Assembly: GCA_017306245.1 (NCBI GenBank)
Contig: JAFKIY010000002.1
Location: 395,412 to 459,411, forward strand
DNA: 64,000 nt
Origin: Micrococcales bacterium
GTDB taxonomy: Bacteria > Actinomycetota > Actinomycetes > Actinomycetales > Microbacteriaceae
Direction: 5' to 3'
A model generated the notes under the pieces. The model was not told the origin of the DNA. It worked only from the letters and a program-made list of their open reading frames with translations, and did not search any database. Shown here piece by piece: positions 18,176-27,427 of the stretch. The position numbers and the translations under genes are program-made. The number at the start of each line of letters is the position of its first letter. The stretch's first letter is position 1.

Positions 18176-18745
18176 TCACGCAAAAGTTTCGAGGACCTCA
18201 TCGACGTTCGTGATCTCGATGAGCGGGGCAAAGAGCGCCATGGTGTCGAGCGCGCGCTGATGGTCCTCGGGACTGAGCCCTGCGCAGCCGTCGGAGACGA
18301 CCCGCACGTGCACTCCGGCGTCTGCCGCGGGAATCGCCGTCGAAATCACACAGCAGTCAGTGGACACGCCGACGAGAACCATTTCTCGGCTGCCGTGCAT
18401 CGCCTGCTCCAGTTCCGGACCCCATTTGCCGAATGTGGGGCAGTCGATGACGACATGCCCGGTTGTGTCGAATGCGTCAGCCATGTCGTTGAGGCGACCG
18501 GCATCCAGGGCGAACGGCCACAGTTCGTAGTACGGCACCCACGCGCCTTCCGGGTTGTCGGGCGCAATGAAGCGCGTGTAGATCACGTTCTCGCCGAACG
18601 CGCTGATGAGGCGCTGGACGGCGGGCGTGATCACATCGAAGTCAGGGGTGCGCCATGCGCTGTTTTTGTCGCCGAAGATCACCTGCATGTCGATGACGAC
18701 CAGCCACGGGGTATCCCCCGTGACTGGCCGCACCGATGAGGTCAT
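18176..18745 (-). CDS. Isochorismatase-like cysteine hydrolase
   Basis: 189 residues of the cysteine hydrolase (nicotinamidase/isochorismatase) superfamily. The catalytic Asp is in VVIDMQVIF and the nucleophilic Cys in GVSTDCCVISTA, next to the cis-peptide motif. Most relatives hydrolyse amides such as nicotinamide or ureidoacrylate. The ATG shares one base with the stop of the permease gene (TAATG), so the two are coupled. The substrate is probably an N-containing ring or amide imported by that permease (inference). Confidence 0.87.
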   Translation of the reverse strand: MTSSVRPVTGDTPWLVVIDMQVIFGDKNSAWRTPDFDVITPAVQRLISAFGENVIYTRFIAPDNPEGAWVPYYELWPFALDAGRLNDMADAFDTTGHVVIDCPTFGKWGPELEQAMHGSREMVLVGVSTDCCVISTAIPAADAGVHVRVVSDGCAGLSPEDHQRALDTMALFAPLIEITNVDEVLETFA

Positions 18746-20232
18746 TATTCTGAGCCAACCTTCGCAGCCTCGACTGGCAGTTCTTCCTGTCGGCGCACGG
18801 CGCCTCTCGTGAAGAGCAGCACGCCGAGGTAGCCGATGACGAGCGCAACCAGAACACCGAGGTTGGCCCCGCCCCATGTACCTTCGCGGCCACCGAGCTG
18901 GAGAGCATCCAGAAGGTATCCCTGCCACTTCACCCACTCGGGGCCGTAGGCATTAAAGACGAGTCCCCACCCCACAGCTGTACCGACGATGAGCGTGATC
19001 AGGGATGCCCAGTTCACAGCCCCGTACCTTCCCTTCGAACGGAACAAGTCGGCATCGGCGTAGTCCTTGCGCCGCAACGTCATGTCGGCAAGGAAGATGC
19101 CGCACCATGCGGCGATCGGAACACCGAGCGTGATGAGGAATGCCTGGAATGGTCCGAAGAAGTCGGCCGAGAAGAACACGACGTAGATCGTGCCCAACAC
19201 CATCAGGATGCCGTCGATGAGAGCGGCAACCCAGCGAGGCACCCGAAGTCCGGCGCTCAGGAGTGCGAGCCCGGAGGAGTATATGTCGAGCACGGCTCCG
19301 CCGATGAGTCCGAGTACCGCCACGATTGCGAACGGGATCAGGAACCAAGTGGGCAGGATCGAGGCGAGAGCGCCGATCGGGTCATTGCCGATGGCATCCT
19401 TCAGCGCGGGTGAGGAACCGGCGAGAAGAAGTCCAAAGATCACCAGGATGACCGGAGCCAGAGCGGAACCAAAAGTTGTCCAGGAGACGACGGCCCTGCT
19501 GGACGTGTTTCGTGGAAGATACCGCGAATAGTCCGCAGCAGCTTGAACCCAGCCAAGACCGAAGCCGGTCATCATGAAGACGAACCCGCCGATGATGTTC
19601 TCAATTCCACCGCCGGGTATTGCGGCTACCGCGGCAAAGTCGATCTTGTCGAACACCAGAGCGATGTAAATGATCGTCAACAGGCCGGTCACTATTGTGA
19701 TGACGGTCTGCATTCGCATAATGAGCGTGAATCCGAAGATGCCACCACCGATGATGAGTACCACGACGACGATGAGCGCAATGATCTTGGTGACTGGCCC
19801 GGTGTCAACGCCGAGAGTGCCGAGCACGGTCGTGGTCGCAAGCACTGCCAGAGTGGCGAGGACCGTCTCCCAACCGACGGTGATGATCCACGCGATGATC
19901 GACGGCAACTTGTTGCCCTGAACGCCGAATGCGGCGCGGCTGAGCGTCAGCGTCGGCGCCGACCCGCGTTTGCCGGCGAGGGAAATGAAGCCGCAAAACA
20001 GGAACGAAATCACGATGCCGGCGATGGCAATTATCGTGGCTTGCCAGAACGACACCCCGAAATCGAAGAGGAAGGCGCCGTAGCTGACGGCGAAGATCGA
20101 GACGTTGGCTGCGAACCAGGGCCAAAACAGGGATCGCGGTGTTCCCTTTCGCTCACTCTCGTCAATGGGGTTGAGCGCGTTGGTTTCAATACTTAGCGCG
20201 CTGGCCACCGGAGTATCGGTTTGCGTACTCAC
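18745..20232 (-). CDS. NCS1 family purine/cytosine/nucleoside permease
   Basis: 495 residues with about twelve membrane segments, the size of CodB-like NCS1 cation symporters for nucleobases, nucleosides, hydantoin or related compounds. Visible are GWETVLATLAV in an early helix and AADYSRYLP, a conserved NCS1 loop. GTG 20232 sits seven bases after GAGGAG; the in-frame ATG at 20238 is too close to that site. It is the first gene of a minus-strand operon that continues through the hydrolase, the ADP-ribosylglycohydrolase-fold enzyme and PfkB into accD-accE. Confidence 0.9.
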   Translation of the reverse strand: MSTQTDTPVASALSIETNALNPIDESERKGTPRSLFWPWFAANVSIFAVSYGAFLFDFGVSFWQATIIAIAGIVISFLFCGFISLAGKRGSAPTLTLSRAAFGVQGNKLPSIIAWIITVGWETVLATLAVLATTTVLGTLGVDTGPVTKIIALIVVVVLIIGGGIFGFTLIMRMQTVITIVTGLLTIIYIALVFDKIDFAAVAAIPGGGIENIIGGFVFMMTGFGLGWVQAAADYSRYLPRNTSSRAVVSWTTFGSALAPVILVIFGLLLAGSSPALKDAIGNDPIGALASILPTWFLIPFAIVAVLGLIGGAVLDIYSSGLALLSAGLRVPRWVAALIDGILMVLGTIYVVFFSADFFGPFQAFLITLGVPIAAWCGIFLADMTLRRKDYADADLFRSKGRYGAVNWASLITLIVGTAVGWGLVFNAYGPEWVKWQGYLLDALQLGGREGTWGGANLGVLVALVIGYLGVLLFTRGAVRRQEELPVEAAKVGSE

Positions 20233-20345
20233 GTGCATGCTCCTCGGGGTAAGGGTGCGGACGCCGGTGCCGTTCATAGAGCCCGGACGCTCACAGGGTA
20301 TCGGTTTCACTCATAGCTCGTCTACGGGCAGCGATCGCAGCACCG

Positions 20346-20351
20346 TAACCT
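20346..20351 (+). promoter_or_regulatory. -10 box of a probable leaderless birA promoter
   Basis: TAACCT lies exactly six bases before ATG 20358 and no Shine-Dalgarno sequence is present. This is the same TANNNT-N6-start layout as at 7569, 35273, 36335 and 63342. Confidence 0.55.
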
Positions 20352-20357
20352 TGGGCC

Positions 20358-21152
20358 ATGGAGTTTCCGCTCTCTGCAGAGTTGGCCGCGCGCGTCGTCG
20401 CGCTCGACGAAACGGACTCGACGAACGACGACCTCGTCGCCCTCGCGACGGCCGGGGCGGTGCCGGAGTTCACGGTCGTCGTGACGACACGTCAGACCGC
20501 GGGGCGGGGGCGGCTGGGGCGAGCGTGGGTTGCGCCGCCGGGCACGTCGCTTGCGGCATCCGTCCTGCTGCACCCTCGAGATGCGGGCGTGCCGCTGGAA
20601 CGCTACGGCTGGATTCCTCTGGTCGCGGGTCTTGCGATGACGCGCGCGGTTCGCCGGCTCGCGCCCGACCGACGGGTGGAGTTGAAGTGGCCCAACGATG
20701 TGCACATCGACGGGCGGAAGGTGTGCGGGGTTCTCTCCGAACTGCTGCCCGACGGCCAGTCTGTGGTCGTGGGGGCAGGGCTCAACCTCACGATTCCCGT
20801 CCAGGCGCTCCCGGTGCTCACCGCGACCTCCCTGTCCCTGAATGGGGTCGCCGGGTCCGCCGAGGTGCTCGCGGATCGCGCGCTCGCGGGCTACCTCGGC
20901 GAGCTGCGGCGGCTGTGGGCCGCATTCACGGCGGATGGCTCCGGGGAGGCGGCGGACGGCATCCGCACGGCCGTGTCCGAGGCGTGCAGCACGCTCCGCC
21001 AGGAGGTGCGCGTCGACCTCCCGGACGGAACACGGCTCACGGGCACCGCCATCGACCTCGATGAGGCCGGCCGCCTGCGTATCAGTATCGGATCGAACGG
21101 CTCCCTGCAGACTGTCGCCGCCGGCGACATCACGCATCTGCGGTATGAATGA
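20358..21152 (+). CDS. birA: Biotin--[acetyl-CoA-carboxylase] ligase, without repressor domain
   Basis: 264 residues. It activates biotin with ATP and attaches it to the carrier lysine, here Lys548 of the alpha subunit. The biotin-binding GRGRLGR is at 49-55, KWPNDVHIDGRKVCGVL carries the catalytic Lys region, and a small C-terminal SH3-like domain ends the protein. There is no N-terminal helix-turn-helix, so it is a monofunctional class I ligase and cannot repress biotin genes. It is divergent from the permease-to-accE operon and is followed after three bases by the PH-domain gene. Confidence 0.95.
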   Translation: MEFPLSAELAARVVALDETDSTNDDLVALATAGAVPEFTVVVTTRQTAGRGRLGRAWVAPPGTSLAASVLLHPRDAGVPLERYGWIPLVAGLAMTRAVRRLAPDRRVELKWPNDVHIDGRKVCGVLSELLPDGQSVVVGAGLNLTIPVQALPVLTATSLSLNGVAGSAEVLADRALAGYLGELRRLWAAFTADGSGEAADGIRTAVSEACSTLRQEVRVDLPDGTRLTGTAIDLDEAGRLRISIGSNGSLQTVAAGDITHLRYE

Positions 21153-21155
21153 TGC

Positions 21156-21707
21156 ATGGCTCACCCGGTTCCCACTGGCGCGGCGCAGGAAGCTGAACAC
21201 CTCGTCGCCAGCCTGCATTCGCACGGGCGAGCCCTGTTCTGGCCCACCATCGTGCTCGTCGGTTCCGTCGGAGCGATGACGTACCTGTACGGCAACCTGC
21301 CGCTCCCCTGGCAGAACGTGGCAGTGCTGGTCGCGGGCGGCCTGGTCATTCTTCTTCTGTGGTTGCTCCCGCTGCTTGCCTGGCTCGGCCGCCGGTACAC
21401 GATCACGACGCGCAGAATCGTCCTGCGCCGTGGTTTCATAGTCCGCGTGCGCCAGGAACTCCTGCACAGCCGAGGTTATGACATCACGGTGCGCAAGAAC
21501 GCGCTCCAAAGCATGTTCGGCAGCGGCGATGTGCGCATCAACACGGGCCTCGACCACCCGGTCGTGTTGAAGGATGTCCCGAACGCGGACCTCATCCAGA
21601 GCGCTCTGCACGACCTCATGGAACGAAGCATCAACCCGATCGCGGCGCGGCGCCAGGCGGCGGAGTCGAGCGTGCCGGACGAAACGATCGTCTGGGAGGA
21701 CGACTGA
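21156..21707 (+). CDS. Membrane protein with bacterial PH domain
   Basis: 183 residues. Two membrane segments (about 25-45 and 52-75) are followed by a bacterial PH domain (about 78-150) starting YTITTRRIVLRRG. The role is unknown. It lies three bases after birA and must be co-transcribed; the birA-PH pairing and the nearby gtrA, purK and purE are conserved across actinobacteria (Rv3278c position in M. tuberculosis). Confidence 0.87.
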   Translation: MAHPVPTGAAQEAEHLVASLHSHGRALFWPTIVLVGSVGAMTYLYGNLPLPWQNVAVLVAGGLVILLLWLLPLLAWLGRRYTITTRRIVLRRGFIVRVRQELLHSRGYDITVRKNALQSMFGSGDVRINTGLDHPVVLKDVPNADLIQSALHDLMERSINPIAARRQAAESSVPDETIVWEDD

Positions 21708-21724
21708 GTTCGATCCGCTGAGCT

Positions 21725-22234
21725 TCAGTCCGCGCTGGGGACGGTGAGAATCGGCCCGGTCGACGTGCGGGGGGCGGCCTGCACCCCGTCGGTGCGCACC
21801 CCCGCCGACTGGATGCGCGGCCGGAACACCCACGATCGGTAGAGCCAGAAACGAAACACCGTGCCGAGTGCGAGTCCGATGATGTTCGAGGACACGTTGT
21901 CGGCAAGAAGGGACGTGAACCCGAGAACGTAGTGGGATATCCACAGGCAGGCGAGCCCGATGCCCATCCCGCCGACGCTCACGATGGCGAATTCGATGCC
22001 CTCCCGCAGCGCCTGCGGCCGGCGGTGCGGCCCGAACGTCCAGTACCGGTTGCCGATCCAGTTCACGATGATCGCGATCGAAGTCGAAATCACTTTGGCC
22101 CACACGGGTCCCTCATGGATGTTCTCCGGCGAGAACACGCTCACCCGAAGCAGGTTGAACACCGCGACATCCACGACGAAACCCACCGCGCCGACCGCGC
22201 CGAATCGCGCGAGTTGAGCGGCGAGGGCTTTCAC
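21725..22234 (-). CDS. GtrA family membrane protein
   Basis: 169 residues with four membrane segments. GtrA-like proteins are thought to flip or help transfer undecaprenyl-linked sugars. The loop GNRYWTFGPHRR and the segment ISHYVLGFTSLLADN are almost the same in the second GtrA gene at 30.4-30.9 kb. GTG 22234 follows GGAGG by four bases. It is convergent with the PH-domain gene and divergent from purK. Confidence 0.88.
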   Translation of the reverse strand: MKALAAQLARFGAVGAVGFVVDVAVFNLLRVSVFSPENIHEGPVWAKVISTSIAIIVNWIGNRYWTFGPHRRPQALREGIEFAIVSVGGMGIGLACLWISHYVLGFTSLLADNVSSNIIGLALGTVFRFWLYRSWVFRPRIQSAGVRTDGVQAAPRTSTGPILTVPSAD

Positions 22235-22402
22235 GGTACCTCCAGGTACGGGACTTCTCGGTGCGCCGGCCTCCACGCGGCGGCCCCAGGGTGCGCAAAG
22301 ATGGACACGGCGGTACGAAGTCTAATCGCGCGAGATCCGACCGTAGCTGAGAATGCGGCACGGTGGACGCAATACAGTGAATACGACACGGGGAGGGAAG
22401 TC

Positions 22403-23533
22403 ATGAGGGTTGGCGTCATCGGCGGCGGACAGCTTGCGCGCATGATGATCCCCGCGGCGATCAACCTCGGGATTGAATTGCGCGTTCTGGCCGAAAGCGA
22501 GGGGATGGCCGCCGAACTGGCGACGGCCGGTGTCGGCGACTACCGCAACGTCGACGATGTTCTGCCATTCGCTTCCACGGTGGATGTGGTGACGTTCGAC
22601 CACGAACACGTTCCGCAATCGGTGCTCAGAGCGCTCGTGGAAGCCGGGGTTGCCGTGCGCCCCGGGCCGGATGCGCTGCAATACGCGCAGGACAAGATCC
22701 TGATGCGCCAGAAGCTGAGCGAACTGGGGATGCCGGTTCCCCGGTGGGCGGCCGTCTCCGACGCGTCGGAACTCGCGGACTTCCTGGACCAGAACGGCGG
22801 AGTCGCGGTCGTCAAGACCGCGCGTGGAGGATACGACGGGAAAGGCGTTCGCGTGGTGCGTGCCGCCCACGAAGCGGATGACTGGTTCATGGCGCTCGCG
22901 GAGGACGCGAACGGCGGGCCGTTGCTGGCGGAGGAACTCGTGGACTTCCGCCGCGAGCTTGCGCAGTCCGTCGCCCGGCGGCCGTCCGGCGAGGTCACCG
23001 CGTGGCCGGTCGTGGAGAGCATCCAGCGCGACGGCGTGTGCGCCGAGGTGATTGCGCCTGCGCCGTCCTCCGCGGGCAAACTCGCGCAGGTCGCCGCCGA
23101 TGTGGCCACGGGGATCGCGGAAGGCCTCGGGGTCACCGGGGTGCTCGCGGTCGAACTGTTCGAGACGGTGGATGACCGCATCCTCGTGAACGAACTAGCC
23201 ATGCGGCCGCACAACTCGGGGCACTGGAGCATCGAAGGCTCGACGACGAGCCAGTTCGAGCAGCACTTGCGCGCCGTCCTCGACCTGCCGCTCGGCGCCA
23301 CCGGATGCGTATATCCGTGGACGGTGATGGTGAACATCCTCGGCGGCCCGACCGCGGGCACGCTGGCCGACCGCTACCCGGGCGTGTTCGAGGACCATCC
23401 GACGGCGAAAGTGCACAATTACGGGAAGACGCCGCGGCCCGGCCGCAAGATCGGTCACGTCACGGTATCCGGTGCGGATCTGGATGAGGTCGCCTACGAC
23501 GCGCGCGCCGCAGCGGTGCAGCTGACGGACTGA
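22403..23533 (+). CDS. purK: 5-(carboxyamino)imidazole ribonucleotide synthase
   Basis: 376 residues. It carboxylates AIR to N5-CAIR with ATP and bicarbonate in purine synthesis. The N-terminus [15 protein letters not shown] and the ATP-grasp loop [12 protein letters not shown] are diagnostic; [16 protein letters not shown] is near the active site. A strong ribosome site (GGGAGGGAA) precedes the ATG. It is followed by purE after eight bases. Confidence 0.96.
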   Translation: MRVGVIGGGQLARMMIPAAINLGIELRVLAESEGMAAELATAGVGDYRNVDDVLPFASTVDVVTFDHEHVPQSVLRALVEAGVAVRPGPDALQYAQDKILMRQKLSELGMPVPRWAAVSDASELADFLDQNGGVAVVKTARGGYDGKGVRVVRAAHEADDWFMALAEDANGGPLLAEELVDFRRELAQSVARRPSGEVTAWPVVESIQRDGVCAEVIAPAPSSAGKLAQVAADVATGIAEGLGVTGVLAVELFETVDDRILVNELAMRPHNSGHWSIEGSTTSQFEQHLRAVLDLPLGATGCVYPWTVMVNILGGPTAGTLADRYPGVFEDHPTAKVHNYGKTPRPGRKIGHVTVSGADLDEVAYDARAAAVQLTD

Positions 23534-23541
23534 CGAATACC

Positions 23542-24045
23542 ATGGGTCACATGCCAAAACCGCTCGTCGCGGTCGTCATGGGCTCGGACTCCGACTGGAC
23601 TGTCATGAGCGAGGCGGCCGCAGTGCTCACCGAGTTTGACGTGCCGCACGAAGTGGAGGTGCTCTCCGCGCACCGCACGCCGAACCGCATGATCGCGTGG
23701 GGCAAGGCCGCAGCCGGTCGCGGGCTGCGCAGCATCATCGCGGGCGCGGGGGGTGCCGCCCACCTTCCGGGCATGCTCGCCTCGGTCACGACCCTGCCGG
23801 TTATTGGCGTGCCGGTCCCGCTGGCGCGGCTCGACGGCCTCGACTCCCTTCTCTCGATTGTGCAAATGCCCGCCGGCGTCCCGGTGGCGACCGTCTCCAT
23901 CGGCGGGGCGCGGAACGCCGGGCTGCTGGCGATCCGGATGCTCGCCGCATCCGACCCGAAGTTGTCCGCCCGCCTCGAAGAGTTCGCGAAGAGCCTCGAG
24001 GATTCGGTCGCGGCGAAGAACGCCGCGCTCAAGTCGACACTGTGA
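23542..24045 (+). CDS. purE: N5-carboxyaminoimidazole ribonucleotide mutase
   Basis: 167 residues. Class I PurE converts N5-CAIR, the PurK product, to CAIR. Visible are GSDSDWTVM, the catalytic-loop SAHRTPNRM and [11 protein letters not shown]. An in-frame ATG three codons later is an alternative start. The stop overlaps the LCP gene start (GTGA), so a purine gene and a cell-wall gene are coupled. Confidence 0.96.
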   Translation: MGHMPKPLVAVVMGSDSDWTVMSEAAAVLTEFDVPHEVEVLSAHRTPNRMIAWGKAAAGRGLRSIIAGAGGAAHLPGMLASVTTLPVIGVPVPLARLDGLDSLLSIVQMPAGVPVATVSIGGARNAGLLAIRMLAASDPKLSARLEEFAKSLEDSVAAKNAALKSTL

Positions 24046-25385
24046 GCGCCGCCAGTTCCATCCGGGTACCCGACGCCTCGTCGCCAGAGGCGATGCGCAG
24101 GCGTGCCTGGTGGCTCGTCGCGCTCAACCTGCTGATTCCGGGTTCCGCCCAGCTGTTGGCCGGAAATCGCCGACTGGGAAAATTCGGGGTTGTCACCACG
24201 TTCGTGCTGTGGGGGCTGGCGCTGGTGTTGCTGGTCCTTTACCTGGTGTGGCCGGTCGCGGTGTACTCGATTGCCTCCAACCCTCTGGCGCTGACGGTCG
24301 CTCAGATCGCGTTCGTCATCTATGCCGTGCTGTGGGTCGTGTTCACGCTGGACACGCTGAGGCTGGTGCGGTTGATCCGGATTCGGCCGATTGCACGAGG
24401 GTTTGTGGCGGGGGTCGCGATCGCCGGGCTCGTGCTCACGGCCGGGGTTTCCAGTTACGGTGCGATGGTGGCCGGGTCGGCGCGCTCCGCCATCTCGACG
24501 ATTTTCGAGAGCAGCGAGTACACGCCGCCGGTGGATGGCCGATACAACATTCTTCTGCTGGGCGGGGATGCCGGACCGGACCGCGAAGGGCTGCGGCCGG
24601 ACAGTCTGTCGTTGGCCAGCGTCGACGCCCAGACCGGCGCCACGGTGCTCGTGGGGATCCCGCGCAACCTGGAGCAGGTCCGATTTTCCGCCGGTTCGCC
24701 GCTGTACGGACCATTCCCGAACGGCTACGACTGCGGGGATGAGTGCCTCATCGACTACCTGTACACGTACGGCCAGGAGCATCCGGAGCTTTACCCGGAC
24801 GCGGCGAAGCACGGCTCGAGCCCCGGCATCGAGGCGATGCGGGATTCCGTGGAGGGCGTGCTCGGGATCACCATCCAATACTTCGTGCTCATCGACATGC
24901 AGGGTTTCTCGGATCTCATCGATGCGCTGGGCGGCATCACCCTGGACGTCCCGGAGCGGACACCGCTCGCCGCGGCGGAACCCGGCGCGGAACCGTTCGC
25001 CTGGGTCGAAACCGGGAAGCAACACCTGGATGGACACACAGCACTGTGGTACGCGCGGTCGAGGTACGAGAGCAACGACTTTGCGCGGATGTCGCGCCAG
25101 CGCGATGTGCAGGAAGCAATTCTGCGGGAGTTCACGCCAACCAATGTGCTCCTCAAGTTCCAGCAGGTGGCGGAGGCGGGCAAGGAGGTCGTGAAGACGA
25201 ACATCCCGTCCGTCATGCTGGGGCTCTTTGTGGAGCTGGCCTCGAAGGCGCGCAAACTTCCCGTGACCCGGCTTGAGCTCGTGCCGCCGGAGTTCCCGCC
25301 GGGCAACCCTGACTACGACAAGATCGCCGCAGCGTTCGCGAAGGCCATTTCCGGTGAGACGCCGTCGCCCACGCCCACCCCCTGA
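24042..25385 (+). CDS. LCP (LytR-CpsA-Psr) family cell-wall glycopolymer ligase
   Basis: 447 residues. LCP proteins move undecaprenyl-linked glycopolymers onto peptidoglycan (or arabinogalactan in mycobacteria) outside the membrane. Three or four membrane segments (about 22-145) precede the extracellular LCP domain (about 165-420), with [26 protein letters not shown] and [18 protein letters not shown], where the acidic and Arg residues bind Mg-pyrophosphate. The tail is Pro/Thr rich. It begins the polysaccharide region and is the likely attachment enzyme for the polymer made downstream (inference). Confidence 0.92.
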   Translation: MSAASSIRVPDASSPEAMRRRAWWLVALNLLIPGSAQLLAGNRRLGKFGVVTTFVLWGLALVLLVLYLVWPVAVYSIASNPLALTVAQIAFVIYAVLWVVFTLDTLRLVRLIRIRPIARGFVAGVAIAGLVLTAGVSSYGAMVAGSARSAISTIFESSEYTPPVDGRYNILLLGGDAGPDREGLRPDSLSLASVDAQTGATVLVGIPRNLEQVRFSAGSPLYGPFPNGYDCGDECLIDYLYTYGQEHPELYPDAAKHGSSPGIEAMRDSVEGVLGITIQYFVLIDMQGFSDLIDALGGITLDVPERTPLAAAEPGAEPFAWVETGKQHLDGHTALWYARSRYESNDFARMSRQRDVQEAILREFTPTNVLLKFQQVAEAGKEVVKTNIPSVMLGLFVELASKARKLPVTRLELVPPEFPPGNPDYDKIAAAFAKAISGETPSPTPTP

Positions 25386-25413
25386 GCGTAGGGTCCCGCA
25401 GGGAGCGGCGGTT

Positions 25414-26553
25414 CTACAGGTCGGCGTGGAGCTGCCACACTTTGAGCGCCGAGTCCTGCCAGCTGAAAGCCCCGGCCCGGTCGATGCCCTGGAAGTGCAA
25501 CTGGTCGGCGAGCTCAGGCCGTGCGACAACCTCGGCGATGGCCGCGGCGAGGCGTGCCGGATAGCCTTCGGCATCCGCGAGCGGAACGGCGATCCCCGCG
25601 CCGGCCGACACTTCGAGCGCCGCCGGGTCGTCCGAGTGCACGACCGGCGCACCGAGCTGGAACGCTTCGATGATCGGAAGGCCGAACCCTTCGACCATGC
25701 TGGGGAAGACGAAGACGGTCGCGCGGTTGAGAGCAACGGCGAGGTCGGCATCCGCGAGGAAACCTCGGGTGCGCACCCGGTCCGGCGCGAGGCCGGCCTC
25801 AGCGGCGAGGGCTGCGACATCGATGTCCAATGCCCCCCGCGGGCCGACGAGGAGAAGCGGCAGCTCCACGGCATCCGGATGCGCGAGCGACGCGATGAGC
25901 GCGGCGATCCCCTTCCGCGGTTCCAGCGCACCCACGCTCAGAAGGTAGCGCGGCGGCAGGTCGAGTCGGCGGGCACGGTCGTCGGCGTCGACCGGAAGCT
26001 GCAGTTTGGAGCTCACAGCGCCGCCGATCACCCGGATCCGGTCGCCGAAGTTCAGGATGTCGCCGAGTTGGGCTGCCACCGAATGGGTAGGCACAACGAC
26101 GGCGTCGGCGTATCGTCGCGCCCGCTTCGCCATGGCTTTCTGCCAGGCAACCTGGCGGGGGTCGAGCAGTTCGGGGTGCGTCCACGCGGCCACGTCGTGA
26201 ATTGTCACGACGATCTGGTCGGCCTCGTTGTTGAGCCGATCGTGCTTGCCGAGCGGGGCGAGCAGGCTCGTGGCGTGGACCATTCCTTTGCCGCGGATGC
26301 TGCCGACACCGAGCCGCCAGGCCGCGGACTGTTCCCTGCGGCCGAGCCGGCCCTTGCTGAGGTGCCCGAGTCCCGGAAGCAGCATTTCGAGCCGCGCATA
26401 GTCGTCGTCGCTCGAGGCCGAGACGATTCCCGTGACATCGCAATCGGGGGGTGCGACCCGGATGAGTTCGCGAGTCAGTTCCTCCGTGTACCGGCCGATG
26501 CCGGGCGAGGCATGGGACAGGATCGGGTCGACGATCACGCTCAACGTGGTCAT
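25414..26553 (-). CDS. Glycosyltransferase family 4 protein
   Basis: 379 residues with the GT-B layout. The N-terminal half has SPGIGRYTEELTREL and the C-terminal half has LLSVGALEPRKGI and EGFGLPIIEAFQLGAPVV, the nucleotide-sugar binding EX7E region. Its ATG overlaps the rmlD stop (ATGA). The pairing with rmlD and the LCP gene, as in the M. tuberculosis wbbL-rmlD-LCP area, suggests a rhamnosyltransferase of a wall polymer, but WbbL itself is a GT2 enzyme, so this is only inference. Confidence 0.88.
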   Translation of the reverse strand: MTTLSVIVDPILSHASPGIGRYTEELTRELIRVAPPDCDVTGIVSASSDDDYARLEMLLPGLGHLSKGRLGRREQSAAWRLGVGSIRGKGMVHATSLLAPLGKHDRLNNEADQIVVTIHDVAAWTHPELLDPRQVAWQKAMAKRARRYADAVVVPTHSVAAQLGDILNFGDRIRVIGGAVSSKLQLPVDADDRARRLDLPPRYLLSVGALEPRKGIAALIASLAHPDAVELPLLLVGPRGALDIDVAALAAEAGLAPDRVRTRGFLADADLAVALNRATVFVFPSMVEGFGLPIIEAFQLGAPVVHSDDPAALEVSAGAGIAVPLADAEGYPARLAAAIAEVVARPELADQLHFQGIDRAGAFSWQDSALKVWQLHADL

Positions 26554-27401
26554 GGTGGATCGAGCACCCCCTGCGCGGCGGCATCGGATAATGCGTCCAT
26601 CCAGTTTCTCATCGGGGCGAGCCCCACCGCACCCCACGCGTCGTGCCCGAGAACGGAGTAGGCGGGTCGCGGCGCTGGGCGCGGGAACTGAGCGCTCGGG
26701 ATCGGGTGCACGCGCGAAGGATCGAGTCCGGCGAGCCGGAAGATTTCGCGCGCGAACTCGAACCAGGTCGCCGTACCGGAGTTGGTGGCGTGGTAGATGC
26801 CGGGCGGAACGTTCGCATCCACCATGGCGGCGATTCGCGCGGCGACATCGACGGTCCAGGTCGGCTGGCCCTGCTGGTCGTCGACGACATTCACAGCGTC
26901 GTTCGCGGCGGCCAGGCGCACCATGGTTTTCGCGAAGTTCGGGCCCTGCGCCCCGTACAGCCACGCGGTGCGGAGGATGCACGTTCCGTCGGGGTTCAGC
27001 TCAAGCGCGAGACGCTCCCCTTCCGCTTTCGTGCGGCCATACGCCGATACCGGATTCCGCGGCGCGCTCTCCGGGTACGGCGTCGTCGCCGTGCCGTCGA
27101 ACACGTAGTCGGTGGAGAGCTGGATGAGTTTCGCGCCATTCAGTGCGGCCGCCTCCGCGAGGTAACCCGCACCTTTCGCGTTCACGGCGAACGCGGCATC
27201 CTCGTGGGTTTCGGCATCGTCGACCCGCGTGTACGCCGCGCAATTGATGACGACGTCGTGACCGGCGACGGCCCCCTCCACGGCGTTGCGGTCGGTCACA
27301 TCGAGGTCCTCGCGCGCGAGCGCGGTCACAGCCCGGTTGGCGAGCACCGATTGCAGGTCACGCCCCAGCATGCCGTTGGCGCCGGTGATGAGAATGGTCA
27401 A
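26550..27401 (-). CDS. rmlD: dTDP-4-dehydrorhamnose reductase
   Basis: 283 residues. Last step of dTDP-L-rhamnose synthesis. Visible are the Rossmann loop ITGANGMLG near the N-terminus, STDYVFDG, and the catalytic YGRTKAEGE. TTG 27401 is the likely start because AGGAG lies six bases upstream and the family begins at this point; no ATG is available nearby. The other three rhamnose genes are at 32.3, 36.3 and 37.0 kb. Confidence 0.93.
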   Translation of the reverse strand: MTILITGANGMLGRDLQSVLANRAVTALAREDLDVTDRNAVEGAVAGHDVVINCAAYTRVDDAETHEDAAFAVNAKGAGYLAEAAALNGAKLIQLSTDYVFDGTATTPYPESAPRNPVSAYGRTKAEGERLALELNPDGTCILRTAWLYGAQGPNFAKTMVRLAAANDAVNVVDDQQGQPTWTVDVAARIAAMVDANVPPGIYHATNSGTATWFEFAREIFRLAGLDPSRVHPIPSAQFPRPAPRPAYSVLGHDAWGAVGLAPMRNWMDALSDAAAQGVLDPP

Positions 27402-27427
27402 CGTGTTCTCCTGGTCAACTATCACTC

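Noticed and set aside
20322..22103. Open minus-strand frame of 593 codons opposite birA and the PH-domain gene
   Set aside because: It is Arg/His/Pro-rich shadow coding opposite clear genes on the plus strand, with no recognisable domain; only the gtrA part in another frame is real.
23547..25931. Open minus-strand frame of 794 codons across purE and the LCP gene
   Set aside because: A high-GC shadow with low-complexity composition; purE, LCP and the GT4 gene explain this DNA fully.
26550..27401. ATG start further upstream for rmlD
   Set aside because: The upstream in-frame ATG overlaps the epimerase gene and adds a basic nonsense-like N-terminus; TTG 27401 has the ribosome site and the family N-terminus.
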